From Pseudorhodoferax sp032153935 (GTDB taxonomy: Bacteria; Pseudomonadota; Gammaproteobacteria; Burkholderiales; Burkholderiaceae_C): a DNA stretch of 64,000 nucleotides. The DNA lies in the NCBI RefSeq assembly GCF_964253035.1, contig NZ_CAXUQL020000001.1, positions 4,278,001-4,342,000 of the forward strand, given 5' to 3'. Shown piece after piece: positions 34,801 through 46,116 of this stretch. The first letter of the stretch is position 1. Every line of letters begins with the position of its first letter. A program made the translations under genes and the position numbers. The notes under the pieces are model-generated. The model saw only the letters and a list, made by a program, of their open reading frames with translations, was not told the origin of the DNA and made no database searches.

Positions 34801-34829
34801 GCTTGTCTCCATCTTTCTTCTTTGATCGC

Positions 34830-35189
34830 TCAGGCGGCCGGCGCGAAGCGCAGCAGGCTGCGCCGCTCGTGCGCGAAGGTGCCGGCGCGCACGCGGTCGC
34901 CGATGCCGGTGCCCGGCAACGCATGGCCGACCACGCGCGGGCCCTCGGCCAGTTCGACCAGCACCAGCGTGTAGGGCACGAGCGGGCGGAACGCGTCCGA
35001 CGGCGCGCGGCTGACCACGCTGGCGGCCAGCACGGTGCCCTGGCCGCTGGCCTCGCGCCAGGCCAGGCGCTGGCTGCCGCAGGCGGTGCAGGCCAGGCGC
35101 GAGAGGGTCTGCGGCGCGCCGCAGTCCTCGCAGTACTGGTAACGCAGCTGGCCTTGGGCCAGGCCTTCGGTGAAGGGGTGGGTGTTCAT
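34830..35189 (-). CDS. DUF35 OB-fold protein with zinc ribbon
   Basis: A 119-residue protein. A rubredoxin-like zinc ribbon with two CxxC pairs (YCEDCGAP and CTACGS) is followed by an OB fold (GTVLAASVVSRAP). DUF35 proteins bind acyl-CoA and partner thiolase-like enzymes, as ChsH2 does with the aldolase Ltp2 in steroid side-chain degradation. Its gene directly follows the thiolase-like gene with no gap, which supports a complex of the two. Confidence 0.85.
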   Translation of the reverse strand: MNTHPFTEGLAQGQLRYQYCEDCGAPQTLSRLACTACGSQRLAWREASGQGTVLAASVVSRAPSDAFRPLVPYTLVLVELAEGPRVVGHALPGTGIGDRVRAGTFAHERRSLLRFAPAA

Positions 35190-35190
35190 G

Positions 35191-36333
35191 TCATGCCTCC
35201 GACAGGATCAGGCTCACGTGGGACGACAGCACGCCGCCGTCGGCGTGCACGAAGGCGCGGCGGGGTGGGCGGGCCAGCTGGCGTTCGCCGGCCTGGCCGC
35301 GCATCTGGCGCACGGCCTCGACCGCATGGCCCATGCCGCCGGCCACGCCGCAATGGCCGAACGAGAGCAGGCCGCCGTGCGTGTTGAGCGGCAGCGCGCC
35401 GCCGGGTGCGAACGTGCCGTCGCGCACGCGGGCTGCGGCCTGGCCGCGCGGCGCGAAGCCGGTCTCCTCCAGCAGCATGGCCAGCGTGATCGTGAAGGAG
35501 TCGTAGATGCCCAGCCAGTCGATGTCGGCGTTCGACAGGCCGGCCTCGGCGAAGGCACGCCCGGCGGCGGCCGAGGCACCCGTGGCCAGCACGTCGTCGA
35601 TGGCCGAGAGGTGCTGGTGCTGGTGTGCCTGGCCCGCGCCGACGATGGCGACCGGGGTGCCCGGGCCCGGTTCGGCCGACACCACGAGCGCCATGGCGCC
35701 GTCCGAGATCGGGCAGCAGTCCAGCAAGCGCAGCGGCGTGGCGATGGGCTTGGACGCGGCCACGTCGGCGGCGCTGATGGGTTCGCGCAGGTGCGCATCA
35801 GGGTGGCGCGCGGCGTTGGCACGCATGAGCACGGCGAACTCCGCGAGGTCGTCCTGCGTGGTCCCGGTGGCGTGCATGTAGCGCGAGGCCAGCAGCGCGT
35901 AGTAGGCCGGCACCGAGGCGCCGTTGGGCACCTCCATCTCGGCATCGCCGACCTGGGCCAGGGTCTGGATGGCGCTGTCGCGGGCCTGGCCCGAGAGCCG
36001 GTTCTCGCCGGCCACCACCAGCACGCGCTGGCAGCGGCCCACGCGCACGAGGTCGCGCGCGAGCATCAGCATGGCCGCGCCGGTGGCGCCGCCCAGCGCC
36101 ATGCCGTGGCCGTACTGCACGGAAAGGCCGAAGCGCTCGGCGAACAGCGTGGACAGCATCAGGTGCGGCAGCGTGGTGGCGTAGCCGCACAGCAGGCCGT
36201 CGATGTCGCTGCGCTGCAGCCGGGCGTCGGCCAGGGCCTGGGTGGCAGCCTGGGCCATCAGTTCAAGCGGGCCCTGGCCCTCCAGGCGGCCGAAGGCGGT
36301 GTTGCCGACGCCGGCGATGTAAGCGGTGTTCAT
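35191..36333 (-). CDS. Thiolase-like lipid-transfer protein without nucleophilic Cys
   Basis: A 380-residue member of the SCP-x/Ltp thiolase group. It begins AYIAGVGNTAFGRL and keeps the late His motif NTHGGLLSFGHCGVAGG and the YDSF segment. Where thiolases have the acylated Cys, the sequence is MALGGATGAAML, so that residue is Ala. The second thiolase Cys loop is also not evident. Such proteins, paired with DUF35, include retro-aldolases like Ltp2 that split a beta-hydroxyacyl-CoA. An aldolase role here is inferred. The start overlaps the IclR stop (ATGA). Confidence 0.85.
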   Translation of the reverse strand: MNTAYIAGVGNTAFGRLEGQGPLELMAQAATQALADARLQRSDIDGLLCGYATTLPHLMLSTLFAERFGLSVQYGHGMALGGATGAAMLMLARDLVRVGRCQRVLVVAGENRLSGQARDSAIQTLAQVGDAEMEVPNGASVPAYYALLASRYMHATGTTQDDLAEFAVLMRANAARHPDAHLREPISAADVAASKPIATPLRLLDCCPISDGAMALVVSAEPGPGTPVAIVGAGQAHQHQHLSAIDDVLATGASAAAGRAFAEAGLSNADIDWLGIYDSFTITLAMLLEETGFAPRGQAAARVRDGTFAPGGALPLNTHGGLLSFGHCGVAGGMGHAVEAVRQMRGQAGERQLARPPRRAFVHADGGVLSSHVSLILSEA

Positions 36334-37130
36334 GCGGTGGTGTGAAGAAGGTTCTGGCACAGCGCGGCCTCGCGCTGCAGGCCGGCGGCGAGTTCGGCCT
36401 CGCGCTCGGCGATGCGTTCGTTGAGCGCGGCGATGCTGAGTGCGGCCACGGGGCGGCCGTCGGCGCCCAGGATGGGCGCGGCGATGCCGCCCATGCGCTC
36501 GACCACCACGTCCAGCAGCACGGCGTAGCCGCGCGCGCGTGCCTGGGTGCAGCGGTCCAGCAGCAGCGCGCGGTCGATGCGCGGGTAGCGGCCGTCGCGC
36601 GCGAGCTGGGCGGCCACCACGTCGAGCGCGGCCTCCTGCTCGCGCGGCGGCAGCCAGGCCAGCAGCGCGAGGCTGCCCGCGCCCACGCCCAGCAGCCGGC
36701 GGCTGCCGACCTCCAGGTAGTTGGCTCGGATTGGGTAGCGGCCCAGTTCCAGGTCCAGGCACAGCGACTCGGTGCCGCTGGGCACGGACAGGATGGCCGT
36801 GTCCTCGAACTGGCCTGCGAGGCGCAGCAGGCTGGGCCGGGCGAGCGCGCGCGGGTCGCACTGCGCGAGTGCAACGCTGCCTGCCCGTTGCAGCTCGGGC
36901 CCGCCGCGATAGAGCTTGCTGGCCTCGTCGCGGCGCACGAAGCCTTCGCGCGCGAGCATCTCCAGCAGGCGCAGCACGGTGGCCTTGTCCAGCGCGGTGG
37001 CCTGGGCGATGTCGGTCAGGCGCAGCGCCTGGCCAGCGGCCAGCGCACGCAGGATGCGGCAGGCCTTGGCGACCGAGGAGGGCGCCTCGATGGTGTCAGG
37101 GTGGGCCAGGACGGCCGAATCAGATTTCAT
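36330..37130 (-). CDS. IclR-family transcriptional regulator
   Basis: First gene of the catabolic operon, 266 residues. The winged helix-turn-helix has LTDIAQATALDKATVLRLLE, and the IclR effector domain contains VGAGSLALLAWLP and a terminal conserved ALNERIAEREAEL segment. It probably responds to a pathway acid or CoA ester and controls its own operon. A short inverted motif, TTTC-N7-GAAA, overlaps its ATG and could be its operator, but this is weak. Confidence 0.92.
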   Translation of the reverse strand: MKSDSAVLAHPDTIEAPSSVAKACRILRALAAGQALRLTDIAQATALDKATVLRLLEMLAREGFVRRDEASKLYRGGPELQRAGSVALAQCDPRALARPSLLRLAGQFEDTAILSVPSGTESLCLDLELGRYPIRANYLEVGSRRLLGVGAGSLALLAWLPPREQEAALDVVAAQLARDGRYPRIDRALLLDRCTQARARGYAVLLDVVVERMGGIAAPILGADGRPVAALSIAALNERIAEREAELAAGLQREAALCQNLLHTTA

Positions 37131-37324
37131 TGAACGAAAGTCTGGAAGCGGTTCGCATCCTAAGCTGTCGTTGCTTCGCTGCAGTACAGGGTTTTCTACA
37201 GTTTTGCTGGATGAACCTATTTCGAGTCGCCACGGCCTGGCAGGTGGCCAGGCTGTTGCCGGTCAGCTTGGCCGGCCCGTCGGAGAGGCGCGAAGGACCA
37301 GGGATACGGCCAGACGCTAAAATC

Positions 37325-37339
37325 TGGTTGATTCAACCA
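37325..37339. promoter_or_regulatory. Palindrome upstream of the toxin-antitoxin operon
   Basis: TGGTTGATTCAACCA is a perfect 15-nt palindrome ending 19 nt before the antitoxin ATG. Phd/YefM antitoxins bind short palindromes at this place to repress their own operon. The 228-nt region between the IclR gene and this operon holds no other recognisable gene. Confidence 0.6.
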
Positions 37340-37358
37340 ATTTCCATCGGGGACGCCC

Positions 37359-37601
37359 ATGGCTGCCATCGGACTGTTCGAAGCCAAGACCCACCTGAGC
37401 GAGTACGTGGCCCGCGCCGAGGCCGGCGAGGAGGTCATCATCACGCGGCACAACAAGCCGGTGGCCAAGATCGTCGCCTACGTGCAGCAGCACCATGCGC
37501 GCGATGCGCGGCAGAGCGCCGTGGCCGCCTTGCTGGCACAGGCGGGCGGGCGCACGCTGGGCCTGGACTGGCGCGCATTGCGCGACGAAGGCCGCCGCTG
37601 A
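37359..37601 (+). CDS. Phd/YefM-type antitoxin
   Basis: An 80-residue antitoxin. MAAIGLFEAKTHLSEYVARA and GEEVIITRHNKPVAKIV are the Phd/YefM DNA-binding domain, and the C-terminal part from about residue 50 should neutralise the toxin. Its stop overlaps the ATG of the PIN toxin (TGATG), so the two are coupled. A palindrome just upstream suggests autoregulation. Confidence 0.9.
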   Translation: MAAIGLFEAKTHLSEYVARAEAGEEVIITRHNKPVAKIVAYVQQHHARDARQSAVAALLAQAGGRTLGLDWRALRDEGRR

Positions 37602-38029
37602 TGCAGGCATCGACGCACCTCGTGCTGGACACCTCGGTGGCCCTGGGGGCCGTGTTCGCCGACGAGCAGGACGCCTATTCGGTCGGTGTGCTGCAGGCCC
37701 TGACGGATCTGAACGCCGTGGTGCCCGTGCTGTGGCACCTGGAGATGGCCAACATCCTCTCGCGCGCGCTGCACAGCGAACGCATTTCGGCCGACGGCAT
37801 CCGGCAGTGCTGGCAACTTCTGGCCGTGCTGGACCTGCAGACCCTGCCGCTGGAGCCCGATGCCCGCTACTGGACCGAACGCGCCCACGACTGGGACCTG
37901 ACGTCCTACGATGCCTGCTACCTCGACCTGGCGCGCCAGCAGCGGCTGCCGCTGGCCACCAAGGACAGGCAACTGATGGCCGCCGCGCGGCGCGTCGGCG
38001 TCGACATCTTCCAGCCCGCCCAATCCTGA
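37601..38029 (+). CDS. PIN-domain ribonuclease toxin (VapC-like)
   Basis: A 142-residue PIN domain. Acidic metal-binding residues are visible in LVLDTSVALG, HLEMANILSR, TSYDACYLDLA and ATKDRQL. It would cut RNA, often tRNA or rRNA, when released from the antitoxin. It lies 33 nt upstream of alaS on the same strand, so read-through into an essential gene is possible. Confidence 0.9.
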   Translation: MQASTHLVLDTSVALGAVFADEQDAYSVGVLQALTDLNAVVPVLWHLEMANILSRALHSERISADGIRQCWQLLAVLDLQTLPLEPDARYWTERAHDWDLTSYDACYLDLARQQRLPLATKDRQLMAAARRVGVDIFQPAQS

Positions 38030-38062
38030 TTTCGAGACAAGCTTTTTCAGCTACGTATCCCC

Positions 38063-40693
<2,631 letters not shown>

Positions 40694-40714
40694 ACCCGGC
40701 GGCCGCGGGCTGCC

Positions 40715-41587
40715 TCAGAGGGCGGACGCGGCCACCGCCTCGATGGCGCTGACCACCGCGTGCGGCGCGTCCTGCTGGATCTGGTGGCCGCTGCCCGGCA
40801 CGCGGGCCAGCGTGGCGCCGCTGCGGCGCAGCCAGTCCTGGCGCAGGTCCTCCAGCATGGTGCGCAGGCCTTCGCCCATGTAGACGGGCGTTTCGGTCGA
40901 AGCCAGCAGCACCGTGGGCGCCTTCAGCTGCGGCTGCCGTTCCACCTGTTGCAGGCAGTCGGCCTGGGCATCGAACTCCTGGGCCATGGCCGGGCTGAAC
41001 ATGGTCTGGCGTGCCAGCTGCAGCAGCGCTGCTGCAGCGGGCTGCACCTGCTCCAGCGTGGCCTGCAGCTGCGGATGCGTGGGGTCCAACAGCACCAGGC
41101 CGGCGACGTCCTGCGGGTACATGCGGGCATAGACGTACTGGTAGAGGCCGCCGAGCGAATGCCCGACCAGCACATAGGGCGGCTGCAGCCCCGCCTGGCG
41201 CAGCAGCGCGTGCTGCTCCTCGGCGATGCGGCAGGCGCTGCGGGTGCCCGCGCGCCCGGGGCTGGCGCCATAGCCCGGCCGGTCTGGCACCACGGCCTCG
41301 TGCTGCGCCGGCAGTTGGCGCAACACGGCCGCCCAGGTGGCGTGGTCATCGCCCAGGCCGCTCTGGAACACCACCACCGGGCCCTGGGCCTGCGGTGTCG
41401 CGTGGTGCCTGAAGCTGATCGGTGCGCCCGCGACCATGGCCACCGCTGGCGCGTCTGCGCGCCCGTCCGGGTCCACGCGCGGCGCAGTGCCTGAGCAGGC
41501 CGCCAGCGCCAGACCCAACAGGGCGAGGGTGGTACGGCGCCACGGCAAGAGGCGGTCAGGATTCAGGTTGCGTTGATCGAGCGGCAC
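40715..41587 (-). CDS. Alpha/beta hydrolase, lipoprotein-like
   Basis: A 290-residue serine hydrolase. The nucleophile elbow is GHSLGG, the oxyanion region is VVFQSGLGDDHATW, and the terminal His is in PGSGHQIQQDAP. The N-terminus has a lipoprotein signal (TLALLGLALAACSG), so it should be periplasmic and membrane-bound. No ATG fits; a GTG at 41587 with GGAAAA upstream is proposed. It is convergent with alaS. The substrate is unknown. Confidence 0.83.
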   Translation of the reverse strand: MPLDQRNLNPDRLLPWRRTTLALLGLALAACSGTAPRVDPDGRADAPAVAMVAGAPISFRHHATPQAQGPVVVFQSGLGDDHATWAAVLRQLPAQHEAVVPDRPGYGASPGRAGTRSACRIAEEQHALLRQAGLQPPYVLVGHSLGGLYQYVYARMYPQDVAGLVLLDPTHPQLQATLEQVQPAAAALLQLARQTMFSPAMAQEFDAQADCLQQVERQPQLKAPTVLLASTETPVYMGEGLRTMLEDLRQDWLRRSGATLARVPGSGHQIQQDAPHAVVSAIEAVAASAL

Positions 41588-41714
41588 CGCGGGATTTTCC
41601 GTGGTTGATGGTGCGAAATGCGGTCGAATTGACCGAAGATCCCGCCAGCGATCCGCACGGCTGCCTGTACGCCCCGGCCCCGTGTTGCAGTGCGACATGG
41701 CTGACAATCGCCGC

Positions 41715-42239
41715 ATGGATCGCCGCACCCTGCTGCGCTCGCTGGCACCGGTGGCGTGGCTGGCGGCCGGCTCTTCCCACGCCCAGCACGCCGTCACGGA
41801 CTGGCCCGCCGGCCAGGCCTTGCCCGCCATCGAGGCGCTGGACCTGCAGGGCCGGCCGTGGCGGCTGGCTGATCTGCGCGGCCGGGCCGTGTTGCTGAAT
41901 TTCTGGGCCAGCTGGTGCGAGCCCTGCCGCGCCGAGATGCCCACGCTGCAGGTGCTGGCCGACCTGTACGGCCCCGAGCAACTGGCTGTGCTGGCGCTCA
42001 ACTTCAAGGAGGCGCCGGCCACGGTCGCGCGCTTCGTGCAGCGCACCGGCCTGCGCCTGCCGGTGCTGCTGGACCGCGATGGCGCGATCGCGCGGGCCTG
42101 CGCCGTCAAGGTGTTTCCCTCCACGCTGCTGATCGCGCCGGACGGCCGCGCGCGCCAGCGGCTGCGCGGCGAGCTGGATTGGACCGGTGCCGAGGCCGAG
42201 CGCCTGGTGCAGGGCCTGTTCGCCACGCCGGGCCGATAA
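41715..42239 (+). CDS. TlpA-like periplasmic thioredoxin
   Basis: Thiol-disulfide protein of 174 residues with a signal peptide (LLRSLAPVAWLAAGSSHAQ) and the redox motif NFWASWCEPCRAEMP. The cis-Pro segment is KVFPSTLLIAPDG. It is probably a reductant for cytochrome maturation or periplasmic thiols. The start could also be the ATG at 41697; neither has a clear ribosome-binding site. Its stop is 32 nt before the next gene's likely start. Confidence 0.9.
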   Translation: MDRRTLLRSLAPVAWLAAGSSHAQHAVTDWPAGQALPAIEALDLQGRPWRLADLRGRAVLLNFWASWCEPCRAEMPTLQVLADLYGPEQLAVLALNFKEAPATVARFVQRTGLRLPVLLDRDGAIARACAVKVFPSTLLIAPDGRARQRLRGELDWTGAEAERLVQGLFATPGR

Positions 42240-42271
42240 TGCGCGCCCTTCGCCTTCAGGAAAGCACCGCC

Positions 42272-43384
42272 ATGCCGGCCAGCCGCCGCCAGTTCCTCGC
42301 CCATTGCACTGCCGCCGCAGCGGCCACCGCCGGCCCCGTTTTCGCCCAGACGCGGGCCGTGCCGGCAGCCCGCCGTTTCGCCCCCCAGCCCCAGGGCTGG
42401 CGCAGCTTCGAGGTCACCACGCGCGTGGACCTCGCGCCGTTGCAGGGAGTGACCAAGGTCTGGATCCCGCTGCCCTCGCTCGACACCGGCTGGCAACGCA
42501 CGCTGACGCACGGCTTTGCGAGCAACGGCCAGGCCCGCATGGCCGAGGATGGCCGCGAAGGTGCGCGCATGCTGGCGGTGGAGTTCGCGCCGGGCCAGGC
42601 CCAGCCCTTCGCCGAGGTCACGAGCCGCGTGGCCACGCAGAACCGCGCCGTCGACTGGTCGCGCCGCGCGGGCGCCACCGAATCGGCCGACACGCTGCGT
42701 TTCTACACGCGTGCCACGGCGCTGCTGTCCACCGACGGCATCGTGCGCGAGACCGCGCTGAAGGCCACGCAGGGCGCCCGCACCGATGTGCAGAAGGCCC
42801 GCGCCATCTACGACTGGGTCGTGGCCAACACCTACCGCGAGCCCAAGGTGCGCGGCTGCGGCGAGGGCGACATCGCGACCTTGCTGGAGACCGGCGACCT
42901 GGGCGGCAAGTGCGCCGACCTCAATGCACTGTTCGTGGGCCTGTGCCGCGCCGTCGGCGTGCCGGCGCGCGACGTCTACGGCCTGCGCCTGGCGCCCTCG
43001 GCCTTCGGCTACAAGGAGCTCGGCGGCAACCCGGCCAGCCTCAAGGGCGCGCAGCACTGCCGCGCCGAGGTCCACCTGGCCGGCCACGGCTGGGTGGCGA
43101 TGGACCCGGCCGATGTCGCCAAGGTCATGCGCCTGGAGACGCCCGAGTGGATCAAGACCGTGCAGGACCCCGTGGTCGCGCCGGTCAACCGCGCCCTGTT
43201 CGGTGGCTGGGAAGGCAACTGGATGGCCTACAACACCGCACACGACCTGCAGCTGCCGGGCGCGCGCGGCGAGCCGCTGGGCTTCTTCATGTATCCGATG
43301 GCCGAGAACGCCCAGGGCCGTTTCGACCCCTACGCGCCGGACGACTTCAAGTACCAGATCACGGCGCGCGAGATCACCAGCTGA
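42272..43384 (+). CDS. Transglutaminase-like protein, Tat-exported
   Basis: A 370-residue protein. The N-terminal SRRQFLAHCTAAAAATAGP is a twin-arginine signal, so it is exported folded. The transglutaminase-like core has the catalytic Cys in GGKCADLNALFVGLCRAVG, and the His and Asp in CRAEVHLAGHGWVAMDPADV. Such proteins are often proteases or peptide-modifying enzymes of the envelope. The ATG at 42272 is preferred to one at 42239 (TAATG) because GGAAAG lies before it and the Tat motif starts directly. Its 3' end overlaps the convergent RluA-type gene by 11 bp. Confidence 0.85.
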   Translation: MPASRRQFLAHCTAAAAATAGPVFAQTRAVPAARRFAPQPQGWRSFEVTTRVDLAPLQGVTKVWIPLPSLDTGWQRTLTHGFASNGQARMAEDGREGARMLAVEFAPGQAQPFAEVTSRVATQNRAVDWSRRAGATESADTLRFYTRATALLSTDGIVRETALKATQGARTDVQKARAIYDWVVANTYREPKVRGCGEGDIATLLETGDLGGKCADLNALFVGLCRAVGVPARDVYGLRLAPSAFGYKELGGNPASLKGAQHCRAEVHLAGHGWVAMDPADVAKVMRLETPEWIKTVQDPVVAPVNRALFGGWEGNWMAYNTAHDLQLPGARGEPLGFFMYPMAENAQGRFDPYAPDDFKYQITAREITS

Positions 43385-44282
43385 GCCGGCGTTCGCTCTC
43401 GAAGCGCCGGCGCTGACCCGTCACCGGATCGGTGAACGCGATGCCGCGCGCCAGCAGCTGCAGCGGCTGGCTGTGGTCATCGGCCTCGTCCGGTCCGCGC
43501 GTCACCGCGGGGTAGAACGCGTCGCCGCGGATCGGCATGCCCAGCGCCGCCATGTGCACGCGCAGCTGGTGGCGCTGGCCCGTGCGCGGCGCGAGCCGGT
43601 AGCGGCCCCAGTTGCCGCACGACTCCGCCAATGCCAGCCGGGTGCTGGCGTTCGGCTCGCCCTCCACCTCGCACTGCCGGAAGAACGGCGTGCCCTGCAC
43701 GATGCGGCTCTCGCGCGTGCAGGGCAGCGCCAGGCCGGCCCGCAGTGGCGCAATCGCCTCGTAGTCCTTCTCGACCACCCGCTCGCGGAACAGCGCGTGG
43801 TAGGCGTCGCGGTCCTGGCGGCGGATGCTGAACAGCACCAGCCCGGCCGTCTCGCGGTCGATGCGGTGCAGCGGCTGCAAATCCACCAGCCCTGTCTCGC
43901 GTCGCAGCCGTGCCAGCAAGGTTTCGTGAAGGTAGCGCCCGCCCGGCGTCACGGCCAGGAAGTGCGGCTTGTCGGCCACCAGCAGGTGGTCGTCCAGGGA
44001 CAGGATGGCGGCCTCGAACGGCACGCGCGGCTCGTCGTGCAGGCTGCGGTAGTACCAGGCCTTGCCGTGGGCGCGGTAGGGCGCGTCGGGCGACAGCGGC
44101 CGGCCCTGCGCATCCCAGATGTCGCCACCGCGCAGGCGCGCCTGCCAGTCGTCGCGCGGCACGTGCGGAAAGCGCTCGGTGAAGAAGTCCAGCCAGGTCG
44201 CCCAGGGGCCCGCCGGCAGGCCGACGGCGCTGGCCGACACGCCACCGCGCAGGGGCAGGGCAGGCGGGGTGGGGGCGGGCAT
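43374..44282 (-). CDS. RluA-family pseudouridine synthase
   Basis: About 302 residues. The catalytic Asp is in LHRIDRETAGLVLFS, and the later RTGQRHQLRVHMAALG is the family's RNA-binding and active-site motif. It isomerises uridine in 23S rRNA or tRNA. The N-terminus does not show an S4 domain but an aromatic-rich stretch. The start is uncertain: ATG 44282 or ATG 44309 are possible. It is convergent with the transglutaminase-like gene. Confidence 0.9.
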   Translation of the reverse strand: MPAPTPPALPLRGGVSASAVGLPAGPWATWLDFFTERFPHVPRDDWQARLRGGDIWDAQGRPLSPDAPYRAHGKAWYYRSLHDEPRVPFEAAILSLDDHLLVADKPHFLAVTPGGRYLHETLLARLRRETGLVDLQPLHRIDRETAGLVLFSIRRQDRDAYHALFRERVVEKDYEAIAPLRAGLALPCTRESRIVQGTPFFRQCEVEGEPNASTRLALAESCGNWGRYRLAPRTGQRHQLRVHMAALGMPIRGDAFYPAVTRGPDEADDHSQPLQLLARGIAFTDPVTGQRRRFESERRLSW

Positions 44283-44431
44283 GGCGCGGAATTGTCGCTG
44301 AGCTGTCATGCCTCTTGGTGGAAACCCTGGGCCGCTATCATCGGCCGGCCTTTTCACAGCCTCCAACATCCCATGCACCTGCCCCGTCCCGCATCGCCAT
44401 CGGCTACCGTCACGACCCAGGGAGCCGCGCG

Positions 44432-45268
44432 ATGAGCTCGGTGGGCTGGGGCGAGGCCGCCGTCCTCGGGCTGATCCAGGGCCTCACCGAGTTCCTGCCG
44501 GTGTCCTCCAGCGCGCACCTGCGCATCTTCGGCCCGCTGCTGCCCTCGGGCGGCGACCCGGGCGCGGCCTTCACGGCGATCACGCAGATCGGCACCGAGG
44601 CTGCCGTGCTGCTGTTCTTCCGCCATGACATCGTGCGCATCTTCCTGGCCTGGTGGGCCTCGCTCACGCAGCGCGGCCGGCCCATGGGCCCGGACGCCCG
44701 CATGGGTTGGCTTGTGATCCTGGGCACGGCGCCCATCGCCATCCTGGGCCTGTTGTTCAAGAACGCCATCGAAGGTTCGCTGCGCAACCTGTACATCACG
44801 GCCACCATGCTGATCGTGTTCGCGCTGGTGCTGGCCGTGGCCGACCGCCTGGGCCGCAAGCAGCGCACGCTCGACCGGCTGACCTGGGGCCACGGCATCC
44901 TGTTCGGTTTCGCCCAGGCGATGGCGCTGATCCCCGGCGTCTCGCGCTCGGGCGGCACCATCACCATGGGCCTGATCCTCGGCTACACGCGCGAGGCGGC
45001 GGCGCGCTACTCGTTCCTGCTGGCCATCCCCGCCGTGCTGCTGTCGGGCTTCTACCAGCTCTACAAGACCTGGGGCACGGAGAACACCGTGGGCGGCGGC
45101 CAGACGCTGCTGGCCACGGTGATCGCCTTCTTCGTCGGCTATGCCGTGATCGTGGGCTTCCTCAAGCTGGTGTCCACGCGCAGCTACATGCCCTTCGTCT
45201 ACTACCGCGTGCTGCTGGGCATCGCGGTGTTCGTGGCGCTGGGCATGGGTGTGCTGCAGCCGATCTGA
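44432..45268 (+). CDS. uppP: Undecaprenyl-diphosphatase
   Basis: Integral membrane phosphatase of 278 residues that recycles undecaprenyl diphosphate for peptidoglycan synthesis. The two family motifs are GLTEFLPVSSSAHL and PGVSRSGGTITMG. About eight hydrophobic helices are present. The start at 44432 is chosen because GGGAG lies 7 nt upstream; an ATG at 44315 would add a non-membrane leader. Confidence 0.96.
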   Translation: MSSVGWGEAAVLGLIQGLTEFLPVSSSAHLRIFGPLLPSGGDPGAAFTAITQIGTEAAVLLFFRHDIVRIFLAWWASLTQRGRPMGPDARMGWLVILGTAPIAILGLLFKNAIEGSLRNLYITATMLIVFALVLAVADRLGRKQRTLDRLTWGHGILFGFAQAMALIPGVSRSGGTITMGLILGYTREAAARYSFLLAIPAVLLSGFYQLYKTWGTENTVGGGQTLLATVIAFFVGYAVIVGFLKLVSTRSYMPFVYYRVLLGIAVFVALGMGVLQPI

Positions 45269-45346
45269 GCGCCGCGCCGGGCCGCCCCAAGCAAGCTGGC
45301 TCCCGCTTGGCGGGACCGGCCGCAGGGCTAAGGGTGCATCAGACCT

Positions 45347-46105
45347 TCAGCGGCGTCGGAACACCAGGTCCCAGACGCCATGCCCGAGCCTGAGGCCGCG
45401 GCGCTCGAACTTGGTGTCGGGCCGGTAGTGCGGCCGTGGCGCGAAGTCCGCCGCCGTGTTGGCCAGCAGCGGCTCGCCTGAGAGCACCTGCAGCATCTGC
45501 TGCGCATAGGGCTCCCAGTCGGTCGCGCAGTGCAGGTAGCCGCCCGGCGCCAGGCGCTGCGCCAGCCGCGCCACGAAGGGCGGCTGGATCAGCCGGCGCT
45601 TGTGGTGCCGCAGTTTGTGCCAGGGATCGGGGAAGAAGATGTGGATGCCGGCCAGCCCCTGCGGGTGCTGCTGCGCGTCCCAGGCCGGCAGCATGTGGTC
45701 GAGCACTTCGACCGCGTCGTGCGCGAGGATGCGGATGTTCGCCAGGCCACGTTCGCCGATCTGCTTGAGCAGTGCACCCACGCCGGGCTCGTGCACCTCG
45801 CAGCACAGGAAATTCGTCTCGGGCAGCAGCTCGGCGATGTGGGCCGTGGCATCGCCCATGCCGAAGCCGATTTCCAGCACCGTGGGCGCCTGGCGGCCGA
45901 AGGCCTCGGCCAGGTTCAGCGGCGCGGCCTGGTAGGGCAGCACGAAGCGCGGGCCCAGATCGGCCATGGCCTTGGCCTGGCCCAGCGTGGTGCGGCCGGC
46001 GCGCTTGACGAAGCTGCGGATGGCGCGTGGATGGGCGACGTCGGAGGGGGCCAGACCGGTGGACTGGTCCGGCGTTTCGCCGGAGGGAGAAGAGGGCGTG
46101 TTCAC
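45347..46105 (-). CDS. trmB: tRNA (guanine-N7-)-methyltransferase
   Basis: SAM-dependent enzyme of 252 residues that makes m7G46 in tRNA. The SAM-binding motif is LEIGFGMGDATAHIA. The later FFPDPWHKLRHHKRRL is the substrate-binding signature of TrmB. The end PDTKFERRGLRLGHGVWDL is also conserved. It follows the deoxyribosyltransferase gene by 11 nt on the same strand. Confidence 0.96.
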   Translation of the reverse strand: MNTPSSPSGETPDQSTGLAPSDVAHPRAIRSFVKRAGRTTLGQAKAMADLGPRFVLPYQAAPLNLAEAFGRQAPTVLEIGFGMGDATAHIAELLPETNFLCCEVHEPGVGALLKQIGERGLANIRILAHDAVEVLDHMLPAWDAQQHPQGLAGIHIFFPDPWHKLRHHKRRLIQPPFVARLAQRLAPGGYLHCATDWEPYAQQMLQVLSGEPLLANTAADFAPRPHYRPDTKFERRGLRLGHGVWDLVFRRR

Positions 46106-46116
46106 GCGGCGGGATT

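Noticed and set aside
37128..37140. TTTC-N7-GAAA motif at the IclR start as an operator
   Set aside because: Only four paired bases on each side, so it may occur by chance; kept only as a remark in the regulator entry.
45279..45325. Hairpin after uppP as a terminator
   Set aside because: CCAAGC/GCTTGG can pair but the loop is large and no T-tract follows on either strand.
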